Below are positions 1 through 8,636 of a stretch of 64,000 nt of DNA, in pieces. The notes beneath the pieces are model-generated. The model was not told where the DNA came from. It worked only from the letters and a program-made list of their open reading frames with translations, and ran no database searches. The stretch's first letter is position 1, and every line of letters begins with the position of its first letter. The position numbers and the translations under genes are program-made. Origin of the DNA: Planococcus circulans (GTDB lineage Bacteria; Bacillota; Bacilli; Bacillales_A; Planococcaceae); contig NZ_JAIQCL010000003.1 of NCBI RefSeq assembly GCF_020023385.1, positions 124,001 through 188,000 of the forward strand. The letters run 5' to 3'.

Positions 1-1
1 T

Positions 2-232
2 CCCATCATCAATCGCATGATCGAACAGGGGAGGCTGATCAAACAGCAATCCGAAACCGACAAACGCGCGTTTACGATTTCCTTGACGGAAAAAGCCCAA
101 AGCGAACAAAAAGCGGTTGAACAGGCTGTCTTCGACAAACTTGCGAGCTGCAACTTCATGGGCGTCAACGCGATTACCTTGATGAAAAACCTGAAAGAGC
201 TGAATGCGACTTTTAAAACCATGGATCTGTAA
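2..232 (+). CDS. MarR-family transcriptional regulator (C-terminal part, cut by window start)
   Basis: The open frame enters from the left window edge and ends at a TAA at 230-232, so only about the last 76 residues are present. The visible part resembles the wing and dimerisation helix of MarR proteins: a basic turn with the pattern R-L-I-K-Q-Q-S-E-T-D-K-R, a beta-wing (FTISLTEK), then a long helix. The DNA-reading helix lies outside the window. A thiol peroxidase follows 37 nt downstream, a pairing that fits a redox or stress-responsive MarR regulator, but no sensing cysteine can be assigned; the one Cys here sits in the C-terminal helix. Family call likely, target unknown. Confidence 0.7.
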   Translation, partial: PIINRMIEQGRLIKQQSETDKRAFTISLTEKAQSEQKAVEQAVFDKLASCNFMGVNAITLMKNLKELNATFKTMDL

Positions 233-269
233 ACTATGCTTTGAATCGCCACAAAAGGAGTGATGCCGG

Positions 270-749
270 ATGAATATTTACGATATTGCCGTACCAAAGC
301 CGAACGGGGAAGAATACCAATTAAGCGAATACAAAGGCAAGGCCATGTTGATTGTCAACACAGCGACAAAATGCGGATTGAGAGATCAATTTGACAGCCT
401 GGAAAAAATGTATGAAGACTATAAGGAGCAAGGACTGGTCGTGTTAGGTTTTCCATCCGATCAATTCGGACAGGAAAAAGGCAGCGGAGAAGAAGCTCAG
501 GAAGCTTGCCGCATGACTTATGGGGTTACTTTTCCGATGCATGACCTCGTAAAGGTCAATGGCAAAGGCGCACATCCGCTTTTCAGCTACCTGACTGCTA
601 ACACAAAAGGATTCCTGTCGAGCGGGATCAAATGGAACTTTACTAAATTCCTGATTGACCAGGAAGGCAACATCGTTTCGCGTTTCTCGCCAAAAGACAA
701 ACCTGAATCCTTTGAAAAAGATATTCAAAAAGTGCTTGGCCAGCAATAG
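270..749 (+). CDS. bsaA: Glutathione peroxidase family thiol peroxidase
   Basis: This 159-residue protein has the full length of bacterial glutathione peroxidase homologues, which reduce hydroperoxides in the cytoplasm and usually take electrons from thioredoxin or low-molecular-weight thiols. The peroxidatic Cys is at about residue 35 in the NTATKCGL motif, replacing the selenocysteine of animal enzymes. The second motif reads GFPSDQFG, with Ser where many homologues have Cys. The third, W-N-F-T-K-F, supplies the conserved Trp near residue 129. An AAAGGAG ribosome site sits about 8 nt before the ATG. It probably shares transcription with the upstream MarR gene. Confidence 0.9.
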   Translation: MNIYDIAVPKPNGEEYQLSEYKGKAMLIVNTATKCGLRDQFDSLEKMYEDYKEQGLVVLGFPSDQFGQEKGSGEEAQEACRMTYGVTFPMHDLVKVNGKGAHPLFSYLTANTKGFLSSGIKWNFTKFLIDQEGNIVSRFSPKDKPESFEKDIQKVLGQQ

Positions 750-822
750 CAAAACCTTTCTATTCCACTCTGCGCCCTGATGTGATAAGCTGTACATCAT
801 CGTAAGTAATGGAGTGATTAGA

Positions 823-1014
823 ATGAGCAAAGCAAAAGCAAAAACGAAAAGCGGTACGGGCCAGGGAACTGGCAAAAAAGGCTGGACCCGCTGGAAAGCC
901 GGCGCCAACAAGGCCAAGAGTTTTAAGCCGTACACCAGTAAAACCAATAAAAAAGCCGACGAACCCAAAACAGATAAAGAACGAGCTTCTGAAGCTGAAT
1001 GGGTCGATGCATAA
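823..1014 (+). CDS. Small lysine-rich hypothetical protein
   Basis: A 63-residue protein, strongly basic in its first 50 residues (many Lys, with Gly, Thr and Ser) and acidic at the end (E-A-E-W-V-D-A). I chose the ATG at 823 because a GGAG site at 811-814 lies at the right distance; a GTG three codons earlier has no such site. A hairpin terminator follows immediately (1030-1056), so it looks like a self-contained gene. The composition would suit a nucleic-acid-binding or disordered protein, but no domain is recognised and no function is assigned. Confidence 0.55.
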   Translation: MSKAKAKTKSGTGQGTGKKGWTRWKAGANKAKSFKPYTSKTNKKADEPKTDKERASEAEWVDA

Positions 1015-1029
1015 AGAGAGAAGTAATGG

Positions 1030-1056
1030 GTTGTCCAAATTGGGCAACTTTTTTTA
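1030..1056 (+). terminator. Rho-independent terminator after small basic gene
   Basis: A 7-bp stem (GTTGTCC pairing with GGGCAAC, one G-U) with a 5-nt loop is followed by a run of seven T residues. Confidence 0.6.
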
Positions 1057-1080
1057 TTTGCCCGGTAGTCCAGTTGCATC

Positions 1081-1112
1081 AAAAAAACCCTTTACTCCGC
1101 GAGTAAAGGGTT
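1081..1112 (-). terminator. Terminator overlapping the stop codon of the MFS gene
   Basis: A 12-bp perfect stem (AACCCTTTACTC with GAGTAAAGGGTT, loop CGC) is followed on the minus strand by a seven-T run. The MFS stop codon at 1092-1094 and its last codons lie inside the stem. Confidence 0.75.
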
Positions 1113-2399
1113 TTCTGAAGGACCATAAATGTCTTCAATAACGGGTTCTTTTGCAGCCCCTTCCTTCATCGGTGGATTCGCCAGCAATGCCGAAATGATG
1201 CCGAAAACCGGGAAGATCATCAGCGTCCAGAGGATTTCAACGTAGCCGCCGAACAGATCGAACGCGATGCCGAGCGGCAACGGGCCAAGTGCAGATCCCG
1301 TGACGACCATCGCCATCGAGATGCCGCTGATGCTGCCAATATGTTTCCGGCCAAAGTAATTGGGCCAGACGACAGCCATGACGATCCGCTCGATTCCCAT
1401 GCTCACGCCCCAGACCAGACCGAAAATGACGGCGGCTGCCAAAAAATCAGCTTTCTGCAGAAGAAACAACGACAGGAGTTCCCCGGCAAAAACGAGCGTC
1501 AGCATATATTGGACCTTTACTTTTTCCAATAGGATCCCAGTGATGAACGTGACCGGCAAACCGATCAATGCCGTTAAGCTTAATATACTTGCGGCGGTTT
1601 CAAGGGATAAGGATTTTTGAGCGAAGATGGAAACCAGGTGGAAGGTCAAACCGGTATTGACGATTCCAGGAATGGCGGCACATAGCAGCAATAACCAGAA
1701 TGCCCGGGTTTTTGAAGCTTCCTTCACCGACCAGCTGACTTCTTCAATGGCCATTTTTTCAGGCTCTTTTCTTAGTTTATCGCCGTTATCCGGCAACAAA
1801 CCCATTTCTTCAGGAGAATTTTGAATGAGGAAAAGAGCGAGCGGTGTAAAGCAAACAATGATGATGACCCCTAAAATCAGCCACGAACTGCGCCAGCCAA
1901 ATGACTCGATCAGCCAAACATTCAACAGCGGGAAAGCAGCGGAACTGACCAATCCACCGATGGCGGCAATGCTGATGGCGCGCCCTCTCTTTTTGACAAA
2001 CCACTGGGGGATGAGCGAGCTTGAGATGAGCGCCATGGAACCTTGTCCAAGCAGCCGGATAAAAAAGAAGCCGATGAACAGCATGACGAGACTTGTTACG
2101 AAACTGTTGAAGAAGCAGGCCACAGCGAGGGCGATGGAAACAGCAACCGCCATTTTTCGTGAACCATTGCGGTCAATCAGCCGACCGACAAAAAACAGCA
2201 GGAAGCCTGCGGTTAAGGTGGCAGCTGAGTAGATGCCGGAAACCGTCGAGCGGCTCCAGCCGAAGTCTTCTATATAATAATCGATGAAAATCGAGTTGGA
2301 ATAAGTTTGTCCGGGGCCAGAGAAAAATTGGGACAAGGCTGCAATCGCGATAATGACCCAGCCGTAGTGAAAAGCATTTCCTGTTAATTGTTTCATCAT
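1092..2399 (-). CDS. MFS transporter, monocarboxylate-porter-like
   Basis: A 435-residue integral membrane protein with the twelve-segment pattern of the major facilitator superfamily. The loop after segment 2 reads G-R-L-I-D-R-N-G-S-R-K, the classical MFS loop motif. The N-terminus (F-H-Y-G-W-V) and the segment-1 pattern resemble the oxalate/formate and monocarboxylate porter branch, so a small organic acid is a plausible substrate. That is inference from subfamily resemblance. The gene is monocistronic, ends inside its own terminator, and no catabolic partner is adjacent. Two adjacent ATG codons occur at 2399 and 2396. Confidence 0.8.
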   Translation of the reverse strand: MMKQLTGNAFHYGWVIIAIAALSQFFSGPGQTYSNSIFIDYYIEDFGWSRSTVSGIYSAATLTAGFLLFFVGRLIDRNGSRKMAVAVSIALAVACFFNSFVTSLVMLFIGFFFIRLLGQGSMALISSSLIPQWFVKKRGRAISIAAIGGLVSSAAFPLLNVWLIESFGWRSSWLILGVIIIVCFTPLALFLIQNSPEEMGLLPDNGDKLRKEPEKMAIEEVSWSVKEASKTRAFWLLLLCAAIPGIVNTGLTFHLVSIFAQKSLSLETAASILSLTALIGLPVTFITGILLEKVKVQYMLTLVFAGELLSLFLLQKADFLAAAVIFGLVWGVSMGIERIVMAVVWPNYFGRKHIGSISGISMAMVVTGSALGPLPLGIAFDLFGGYVEILWTLMIFPVFGIISALLANPPMKEGAAKEPVIEDIYGPSENPLLAE

Positions 2400-2636
2400 G
2401 TATCTCCATTTGCCATAACTTCACGTTACTGTATTTCCAAAAGCAGTGTCAAAAAGATGTTCCGAAATCACAATTTCTTATCATAGCATAATACTTCTGT
2501 TTTACAAGTTTTGAAATAGAACTGTAAATAAAAGAATGATTCAGATATTTGAAACATCGACAGACACTGAAAGTTTTTCTGAAAAAGTGTAAAATAGAGG
2601 ATAAGGCAGTTTCTTAGCCAGAAGGAGTGAGAAAAA

Positions 2637-3416
2637 ATGCCAAGTTTATCACCAGTACCACAACTGAGCATTACAGAAAAAGAAGAAATCTATCAGCAAA
2701 TAGCGGAGTATTCGAACGAAACGACCATCATCCATTCAAATCAGAAAGTCCTATATATAAATCAGCCGGGATCGGATTTTTTCAAAGCCAGCAAAGAGAC
2801 GCTCATCGGGGCGAATGTGGTGGATGTTTTTACTGAGGACTATAAAGAGTTCATCACTGAACGCATCCGCACGGGCATGGAAGACCGCGCGATCGGAGGA
2901 TTGATGGAGACCACTGTTAGACGTTTTGATGGGACCCTAGCAGATGTAGAGTTGTATTGTTATCCTGTTCAGTATGGAGAAACGGTTGCCATTCAATCGA
3001 TCATCCATGACATCAGCGCGCAAAAACAAACAGAACGGGACTTATTGCAATTGAAAAACGAAATATCAACCCCCATCGTTCCGATTATTGATGGCTTGGC
3101 CGTGTTGCCGCTTGTAGGTTCTGTCGATGGTGACCGAAGCAATCGGCTGCTTGATATCATCCCGCAAAAAATTCAAGGGGAGAACCTCCAATGCCTCATC
3201 ATCGATGTATCCGGCATCTACAATATCGATAAGGTCGTAGCGGAATTTCTCTACAAGATTGATCACATCATGCGCTTGCTCGGCATTCAACTGATTTTCA
3301 CTGGAATCCGGCCAGAATTGGCTTTAAAAGCCATTGAAGCACGTGTCAATTTCAGCCAATTGACGACCATGGGTACAGTTAAACAAGCGTTGAAGCGGCA
3401 TTTGACGAGTAACTAA
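2637..3416 (+). CDS. PAS-STAS regulatory protein, RsbR/SpoIIAA-like
   Basis: A 259-residue cytoplasmic protein. Residues about 15-130 form a PAS domain, including the terminal I-I-H-D-I-S-A-Q-K linker typical of PAS/PAC modules. Residues about 145-255 form a STAS domain starting with I-S-T-P-I-V-P-I-I-D-G-L, the signature of RsbR-type stressosome proteins, with L-I-I-D-V-S-G-I in the core strand. Known relatives sit in stressosomes or switch anti-sigma/antagonist partners. The PAS domain in place of the globin-like RsbR domain suggests a different sensory input. No kinase or phosphatase partner is adjacent. An AAGGAG site lies 10 nt before the ATG. Confidence 0.85.
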   Translation: MPSLSPVPQLSITEKEEIYQQIAEYSNETTIIHSNQKVLYINQPGSDFFKASKETLIGANVVDVFTEDYKEFITERIRTGMEDRAIGGLMETTVRRFDGTLADVELYCYPVQYGETVAIQSIIHDISAQKQTERDLLQLKNEISTPIVPIIDGLAVLPLVGSVDGDRSNRLLDIIPQKIQGENLQCLIIDVSGIYNIDKVVAEFLYKIDHIMRLLGIQLIFTGIRPELALKAIEARVNFSQLTTMGTVKQALKRHLTSN

Positions 3417-3535
3417 AACCTCCACCTAACCAGAAGGTTGAAAAAATTCTTGTCAAAGCATTGAAAGTGATTTATAGTTTAGAAATACAATATTTAGTGA
3501 TTTGATGAAAATAAAAACTATATATAGTAGAACCA

Positions 3536-3695
3536 ATAACGAAGGTGCCTGAAAAGGCTTAATAGGGAAGCCGGTGAAATTCCGGAGCTGTTCCCGCAAC
3601 TGTAAGTGCTGACGAGCTATCACAATCCACTGTCCAATGGACGGGAAGGAGATAGCAGAGGATGACGCACAAGCCAGGAGACCTGCCTTCGTTAT
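3536..3695 (+). promoter_or_regulatory. Cobalamin (B12) riboswitch
   Basis: The closing stem pairs ATAACGAAGG at about 3536-3545 with CCTTCGTTAT at about 3687-3696. Inside, all hallmark segments of the cobalamin aptamer occur in order: a GGGAAGCCGGTGAAATTCCG core at about 3566-3586, the CCCGCAACTGTAA segment at 3593-3605, and the B12 box AGCCAGGAGACCTGCC at 3672-3687. A terminator follows at 3795-3826 before the thioesterase and ribonucleotide reductase genes, the expected layout for B12-dependent transcription attenuation. Confidence 0.95.
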
Positions 3696-3794
3696 CGTTT
3701 ATGATCTTCTCCGGGAGCTGAGAGGGATAACAAAGGTATTTATGTGTGGGACAGCCCTTTTTCAGCTGTTTTCATCTGATATTCTGCGTTTTCA

Positions 3795-3826
3795 ACCCCA
3801 TCCTCCCTGAGAGGATGGGGTTTTTT
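3795..3826 (+). terminator. Riboswitch expression-platform terminator
   Basis: A stem of about 10 bp (ACCCCATCCTC with GAGGATGGGGT, loop CCTGA) followed by a T-rich tract lies between the B12 aptamer and the first gene. The upstream segment GAGAGGGAT at about 3719-3727 can pair in part with the 5' arm of this stem (core AGGGA/TCCCT), so it may act as an antiterminator. That pairing is short and inferred. Confidence 0.8.
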
Positions 3827-3852
3827 CTTTTTACTCAGAGATGGAGGATTGA

Positions 3853-4344
3853 ATGCAGATGACGGGACCATTAGCAGCAGGCGTAGCAAGAACCATTCAA
3901 ACAAGGCTGGTGCTGCCGCCGGACACCAACCACATGGGCACCATTTTCGGCGGCACGGTATTGGCTTATATTGATGAGATTGCCGCCATCACAGCGATGA
4001 GGCACAGTGGAAAAGCAGTTGTGACAGCATCGATCGACACCGTGAATTTCCTGTCTTCTGCGAAAGTGGGGGATATCCTCATTTTAGAAGGCGTCGTCAT
4101 TTCAACGGGCAGAACATCGATGGAAGTGTACGTCAAAGCCGAATGCCAGCATATTGAAACCGGTGATAAAAGTTTAACGACGACGGCAATCCTGACGATG
4201 GTGGCTGTCGACAGCGAAGGCAAACCGACACCTGTGACTGGCGTGATTCCCGAAACGGCTGCCGAAGAAAAACTATTCAAAAGCGCCCAGGAACGCAAGC
4301 AACGGCGCATGAAAGTAAACGAATACGCAAAGGAGTTGTGCTGA
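3853..4344 (+). CDS. Acyl-CoA thioesterase, hotdog fold (YciA/YkhA-like)
   Basis: This 163-residue protein matches the hexameric acyl-CoA thioesterase family that hydrolyses medium- and long-chain acyl-CoA. The signature P-P-D-T-N-H-M-G-T-I-F-G-G at about residues 22-34 contains the Asn-His/Gly-Gly elements around the catalytic Asp of the next helix (A-Y-I-D-E-I-A). GGAGG at 3844-3848 sets the ATG at 3853. It is the first gene after the B12 riboswitch and sits 1 nt before the reductase large subunit, so it is co-transcribed with it. Why a thioesterase should share B12 control with DNA-precursor synthesis is not evident. Confidence 0.85.
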   Translation: MQMTGPLAAGVARTIQTRLVLPPDTNHMGTIFGGTVLAYIDEIAAITAMRHSGKAVVTASIDTVNFLSSAKVGDILILEGVVISTGRTSMEVYVKAECQHIETGDKSLTTTAILTMVAVDSEGKPTPVTGVIPETAAEEKLFKSAQERKQRRMKVNEYAKELC

Positions 4345-4345
4345 C

Positions 4346-6631
4346 ATGAATACGAAAATCGAAGCAACAGAAATGAATGCAGTGGAAAGAGCCCTTCAAC
4401 GGGCAACGGATGTATATGGACTGGATACGCGTGAACTGCTGGAACGGGCAGCAAAGTTGGCTGGACAGGCAAAAGGAGAACAGTCATTGCTCTATGCTTT
4501 GAACCGCATCACCATGGATGAGCCGGATTGGACATACGTGGCGGCCGAATTGTATGCAGGCGACTTGTACGGAAAAGCTGCAGATAGCCGCAAATTTTCC
4601 GCTTCAGAGAAATACGGCGACTTCTACGGACTTATTGAAGAGCTTACACAGATCGGCATTTATTCCGAAGAGCTCCTTGCGGCATATTCGAAAGAAGAAA
4701 TCACTGAATTGGGACAGGGAATTGCACCGGAGCGGGATTTGCTGTTCAATTACATCGGCCTGTTCCTGCTGGCTGACCGCTATTTGGCGAAAGACTATGA
4801 AGGGCGCTTGTTCGAACTTCCGCAGGAACGTTTTCTCGTCATCGCGATGACCTTGATGCAAAACGAATCGAAAGACCAACGGCTGGAACTGGTCAAAGAA
4901 GCCTACTGGGCAATGAGCCATCTGTATATGACAGTGGCGACACCGACTTTATCGAATGCCGGGAAGAGCTTCGGCCAATTGTCTTCGTGCTTTATCGATA
5001 CCGTTGACGATTCATTGGATGGCATCTATTTGAACAACTGGGACATCGCCCGCCTCAGCAAAGATGGCGGCGGCATTGGCATCTATTATGGAAAAGTGCG
5101 GGCTTTGGGCTCAGACATCAAAAAGTTCAAAGGCAATTCGTCAGGCGTCGTGCCGTGGATCCGTCTGGTCAATGATACGGCGGTCAGTGTCGATCAACTG
5201 GGCCAGCGCCAGGGCGCAGTGGCGATTTACCTGGATGTTTTCCATAAAGACATCATGAACGGATTTTTGGATCTGAAGACCAATAACGGCGACGAGCGCC
5301 GCAAAGCGCACGATATTTTCACGGGCGTGTCGATTCCGGATCTGTTTATGGAGCGGCTTCAGGAAAAAGACGAAAACGGCCGCAGCAACGGTGAATGGCA
5401 TACCTTCTGTCCGCACCAGATCAAGCAGGTAATGGGCTGGAAAGACGAAAACGGCAACGCGTTGGGTCTCGAAGACTTTTACGATGAAACCGATGAAAAA
5501 TACTTCAGCGTGAAATACCAGGAAGCTGTGGACCATCCGCTATTGCCGCGCAAAACTTACCGGGCGATGGAGATTATGGCGCGCATCATGGTATCGCAGC
5601 TGGAAACCGGCACGCCTTATATGTTCTACCGGGATGAAGTGAATCGTCAAAACCCGAACAAGCACACAAGAGGCAGAGGGCTGACATCGATTTACTGCAG
5701 TAATTTGTGTACAGAAATAACACAAAATATGTCTGCAACAACCATCATGAAAGAATACACCGATGAAGACGGCAACCTTGTGATGGTCCGCAAGCCGGGG
5801 GATTTTGTCGTTTGCAATTTGTCATCCATCAACTTGCCGAGAGCGGTCAAAGCGGACGTGTTGGAACGGGTAATTCCAATCCAAGTGCGCATGCTCGATA
5901 ATGTCATTGATTTGAACACAATTTCTGTCGGGCAGGCCGAAGCCACAAATAAAAAATACCGCGCCATTGGATTAGGGACATTCGGTTGGCACCACCTTTT
6001 GGCGCTTGACGGCATCCATTGGGAAAGCGAAAAGGCAGTGGAGTTTGCAGACTCGTTATACGAAAAAATTGCTTATGAGACGATCCGCGCTTCGATGCAG
6101 CTGGCCCAAGAAAAAGGGGCTTTCAGCAAGTTTGCAGATTCTGAATGGCACACTGGCGAGTATTTTGAGCGCCGCAGCTACCGCGGAGAGCGCTGGGAGC
6201 AACTGCAGCAGGAAGTCGCCGCAAACGGTGTCCGCAACGGCTGGATGATGGCCGTTGCACCGAACTCGTCGACTGCGAAAATCGGCGGTTCGACAGATGG
6301 CATCGATCCCCTGTATGCCGTTGAATACGCGGAAGAGAAAAAGAATTTCAAGTTCAAGGTGACAGCGCCTGACTTGGACCACAACACCTACGAGTATTAC
6401 CGCCGTGCCCGCCACGTGCTGGATCAGAAATGGAGCATCCGCCAAAACGCAGCACGCCAACGGCATATCGACCAATCCATCAGCTTCAACTTTTACGTAC
6501 CGCATACCATTAAAGCGAAAGAATTGCTGGAGCTTCATTTGGAAGCGTGGCAACAACATCTGAAGACGACCTATTACGTCCGCAGTACATCACAGGCGGA
6601 AATCGAAGAATGCGAAGCATGCCAAAGCTAA
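4346..6631 (+). CDS. nrdA: Class I ribonucleoside-diphosphate reductase, alpha subunit
   Basis: Catalytic subunit (761 residues) that reduces ribonucleotides to deoxyribonucleotides using a radical delivered by the beta subunit. Key residues are present: redox pair C215 (SSCF) and C490 (VVCNLSS), the thiyl-radical site N453-L-C455-T-E457, the GLGTFGWHHL motif, the P-N-S-S-T-A loop, and the C-terminal redox pair C756/C759 (CEAC). Length resembles E. coli NrdA rather than the 700-residue class Ib NrdE. The first 60 residues lack the V-x-K-R-D-G signature of an ATP cone although the end of that region is recognisable (D-E-P-D-W-T-Y-V-A-A). Same operon as the thioesterase, beta subunit and flavodoxin, behind a B12 riboswitch. 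The symbol is tentative between nrdA and nrdE. Confidence 0.92.
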   Translation: MNTKIEATEMNAVERALQRATDVYGLDTRELLERAAKLAGQAKGEQSLLYALNRITMDEPDWTYVAAELYAGDLYGKAADSRKFSASEKYGDFYGLIEELTQIGIYSEELLAAYSKEEITELGQGIAPERDLLFNYIGLFLLADRYLAKDYEGRLFELPQERFLVIAMTLMQNESKDQRLELVKEAYWAMSHLYMTVATPTLSNAGKSFGQLSSCFIDTVDDSLDGIYLNNWDIARLSKDGGGIGIYYGKVRALGSDIKKFKGNSSGVVPWIRLVNDTAVSVDQLGQRQGAVAIYLDVFHKDIMNGFLDLKTNNGDERRKAHDIFTGVSIPDLFMERLQEKDENGRSNGEWHTFCPHQIKQVMGWKDENGNALGLEDFYDETDEKYFSVKYQEAVDHPLLPRKTYRAMEIMARIMVSQLETGTPYMFYRDEVNRQNPNKHTRGRGLTSIYCSNLCTEITQNMSATTIMKEYTDEDGNLVMVRKPGDFVVCNLSSINLPRAVKADVLERVIPIQVRMLDNVIDLNTISVGQAEATNKKYRAIGLGTFGWHHLLALDGIHWESEKAVEFADSLYEKIAYETIRASMQLAQEKGAFSKFADSEWHTGEYFERRSYRGERWEQLQQEVAANGVRNGWMMAVAPNSSTAKIGGSTDGIDPLYAVEYAEEKKNFKFKVTAPDLDHNTYEYYRRARHVLDQKWSIRQNAARQRHIDQSISFNFYVPHTIKAKELLELHLEAWQQHLKTTYYVRSTSQAEIEECEACQS

Positions 6632-6644
6632 AGGAGGAATCTTC

Positions 6645-7691
6645 ATGACCATCCATGAACCGTTGAAGAAAATTAAATTACTGAATCCGGAACATCCGAA
6701 CAAATCGACTGGCGTCTTGAACGGCCAGTCTTCCGGCTTACTGAACTGGAACGATATTGCTTATCCGCAAATGTACGATCTGTACCAGGCGCTTTTGGCT
6801 AACTTTTGGAAAGCGCAGGAGATTAATATGCAGGACGACATCAAGCAATGGGATAGCTTGAGCGATGTGGAAAAAGACGTCTTTTTGCGCATCAATACGC
6901 AGCTGGCATCACTCGACAGCTTGCAGACACCGACAATGAGCCAGGCGATGGATTACGTCACCGACTCCAGCTTCAAGGCCATTTTTGCGGTCATTTCCCA
7001 ACAGGAAGCGGTCCATACCGAGTCGTATTCCTATATCTTGAGTTCGCTGGTTTCGGTCAGCGAGCAGAATGCACGCTTCGACCAGGCGAAAAGCGATCCA
7101 GTTGTCCAAAAGCGCAACGATCTAATTTTGGATGCCTACGAGGAATTCCGGCAAAATCCGACGCCGCAAAACCTGTTCAAGCTGAGCGTCAATTCCATCA
7201 ACCTGGAAGGCATCTATTTTTATGCCGGCTTTGCTTTTTTCTATCATCTGGCGCGCCAGCAGAAAATGCTGAAGACCAGCACGATGATCAGTTATATCCA
7301 GCGTGACGAGATGCAGCATGCGTATTTTATTGCCCAGTTTATCCGCATCATGCTGACGGAAAATCCGGAATTGAACACAGGTGAAAATATCCAGTACATC
7401 TACACGACCATCGACCGGGCCGTAGCGCTTGAGAAGGAATGGGCACATTACATTCTGGAGGACATCGAGGGACTGGATCTGGTGGAATTTGATGGTTATG
7501 TGGAGTATTTGGCCAACAAACGGCTGCGCCAGCTGGGATTGGACAATCTTTACGAAGAGCGCAGCAATCCGATGCCATGGATTCAGGTCTTTGGAGACGA
7601 TATGATGAACGATACCAAATCCGACTTTTTCGAACAGAAATCACGGACCTATACCAAAGTCTCCAAGTCGAATGGCTTTGACGAACTATAG
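6645..7691 (+). CDS. nrdB: Class I ribonucleoside-diphosphate reductase, beta subunit
   Basis: Radical-generating subunit of 348 residues, a ferritin-like di-metal protein. Metal ligands can be placed by family pattern: D91, E121 and H124 (E-A-V-H), E188 (N-L-E-G), and E222 and H225 (R-D-E-M-Q-H). The radical tyrosine is Y128, four residues after the histidine. AAGGAGG at 6631-6637 precedes the ATG, 13 nt after the alpha stop. The 3' end overlaps the flavodoxin by 20 nt. The di-iron versus di-manganese question (class Ia versus Ib) cannot be settled from sequence alone; the adjacent flavodoxin makes NrdI-like activation chemistry worth considering. Confidence 0.92.
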   Translation: MTIHEPLKKIKLLNPEHPNKSTGVLNGQSSGLLNWNDIAYPQMYDLYQALLANFWKAQEINMQDDIKQWDSLSDVEKDVFLRINTQLASLDSLQTPTMSQAMDYVTDSSFKAIFAVISQQEAVHTESYSYILSSLVSVSEQNARFDQAKSDPVVQKRNDLILDAYEEFRQNPTPQNLFKLSVNSINLEGIYFYAGFAFFYHLARQQKMLKTSTMISYIQRDEMQHAYFIAQFIRIMLTENPELNTGENIQYIYTTIDRAVALEKEWAHYILEDIEGLDLVEFDGYVEYLANKRLRQLGLDNLYEERSNPMPWIQVFGDDMMNDTKSDFFEQKSRTYTKVSKSNGFDEL

Positions 7692-8136
7692 CCCGAAGTT
7701 GGCGATTGTCTATGCCTCTGTTACCGGAAATACGGAGCACTTGGCAGAGATGCTGCAGGAGGCTGCACAGAAGCAGAGCCTTGATGCAAAGCTGTATCGG
7801 GTAGAGGAGTTTCCTTTGTTCGAACTGCCCAGTTATGATGGTGTATTAATCGGCACTTATACATGGGGGAGCGGCGAAATTCCGGAAGAAATGCATGCTT
7901 TCTACCAGGCGATCGAGCGTTTGGACAGAAAAGAGCTGCATACAGCGGTTTTCGGAACCGGCGACAGCTTTTTTTCCGAGTTCTGCGGCGCGGTCGACCG
8001 CTTCCGCGATATGCTTTTTGTGAAGACCCAGCTGGTGGCGACCTTAAAAGTGGAATTGATGCCGCAGCCGAGTGATGCTCCCCGCTGTGAGAAATTGGTG
8101 GAGCTGTTCAAAAGAGCGCGCTATACAGATTTTTAA
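7672..8136 (+). CDS. Flavodoxin of the ribonucleotide reductase operon
   Basis: A 154-residue FMN-binding electron carrier. The phosphate-binding loop reads Y-A-S-V-T-G-N-T-E at residues 15-23, the canonical flavodoxin signature, followed by the L-I-G-T-Y-T-W-G-S-G and F-G-T-G-D-S loops that contact the flavin ring. It is the length of a true flavodoxin, longer than typical NrdI. The start codon lies inside the 3' end of the beta-subunit gene (20 nt overlap), pointing to translational coupling. Its likely role is electron supply to, or reactivation of, the reductase metal site; this is inferred from position. Confidence 0.88.
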   Translation: MALTNYSPKLAIVYASVTGNTEHLAEMLQEAAQKQSLDAKLYRVEEFPLFELPSYDGVLIGTYTWGSGEIPEEMHAFYQAIERLDRKELHTAVFGTGDSFFSEFCGAVDRFRDMLFVKTQLVATLKVELMPQPSDAPRCEKLVELFKRARYTDF

Positions 8137-8534
8137 AGAAGAGCCCATCTACGTGGAGAAACGGCTGAATTCAGTGAAATGATTTTAGTTGTCGGAAAAG
8201 TGTTTTATTTTAGGAAAAGGGTATATAACCTAAAAGAGCTTAAACCATCAACGCAGCAGTTAACGGGTTTAAATAGTAGAAACTCCTGACTCTTAATCGG
8301 CGGAATTCCCGGTTCCATTAATAAAAAAATAGCATAGATCACAAAGATATTGGATTTTTGTAGAAGAATTTGGGTCAAAGGTTTTACTTTTGTTTCAAGT
8401 GATGGTAAGTTAGGAGCGAACGGAAAACACTTGGGTTTCCGTTAAATCCAATCCACTATAAGGTGCAAGCTTTCTAAATATAAATAGCCAGAATAAGTTG
8501 GCTGGATGTGACAGACGATAGTGCTGTAGACAAC
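8137..8534. other. Intergenic stretch without recognisable gene
   Basis: About 400 bases after the flavodoxin contain no supported coding sequence on either strand. A small inverted repeat (TTTTAGG with CCTAAAA, about 8209-8240) has a long loop and no T-run on the plus strand. The region is AT-rich near 8310-8400, but no convincing promoter can be fixed. Confidence 0.4.
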
Positions 8535-8569
8535 GCCGAAAAGAGTCTCTCGATTCTTTTCGGTATTTT
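8535..8569 (+). terminator. Hairpin terminator upstream of the DUF1259-like gene
   Basis: A 12-bp near-perfect stem (CCGAAAAGAGTC with GATTCTTTTCGG) is followed by TATTTTT. It probably ends a transcript or short leader arising in the gap after the flavodoxin. Confidence 0.55.
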
Positions 8570-8636
8570 TGTGTAGATTTTTACTGTTTTTTACAATCCG
8601 AAATGTAATTTGGGAAAAACAGAAAGGATGAGAGGG

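Noticed and set aside
444-1082. 212-codon open frame on the minus strand opposite the glutathione peroxidase
   Set aside because: It runs antisense to a clearly conserved gene, has no ribosome site and shows no recognisable domain.
3713-3745. TPP-like segment CTGAGAGG after the B12 aptamer
   Set aside because: Only this short string matches; the rest of a thiamine aptamer is missing, and it is better read as part of the B12 expression platform.
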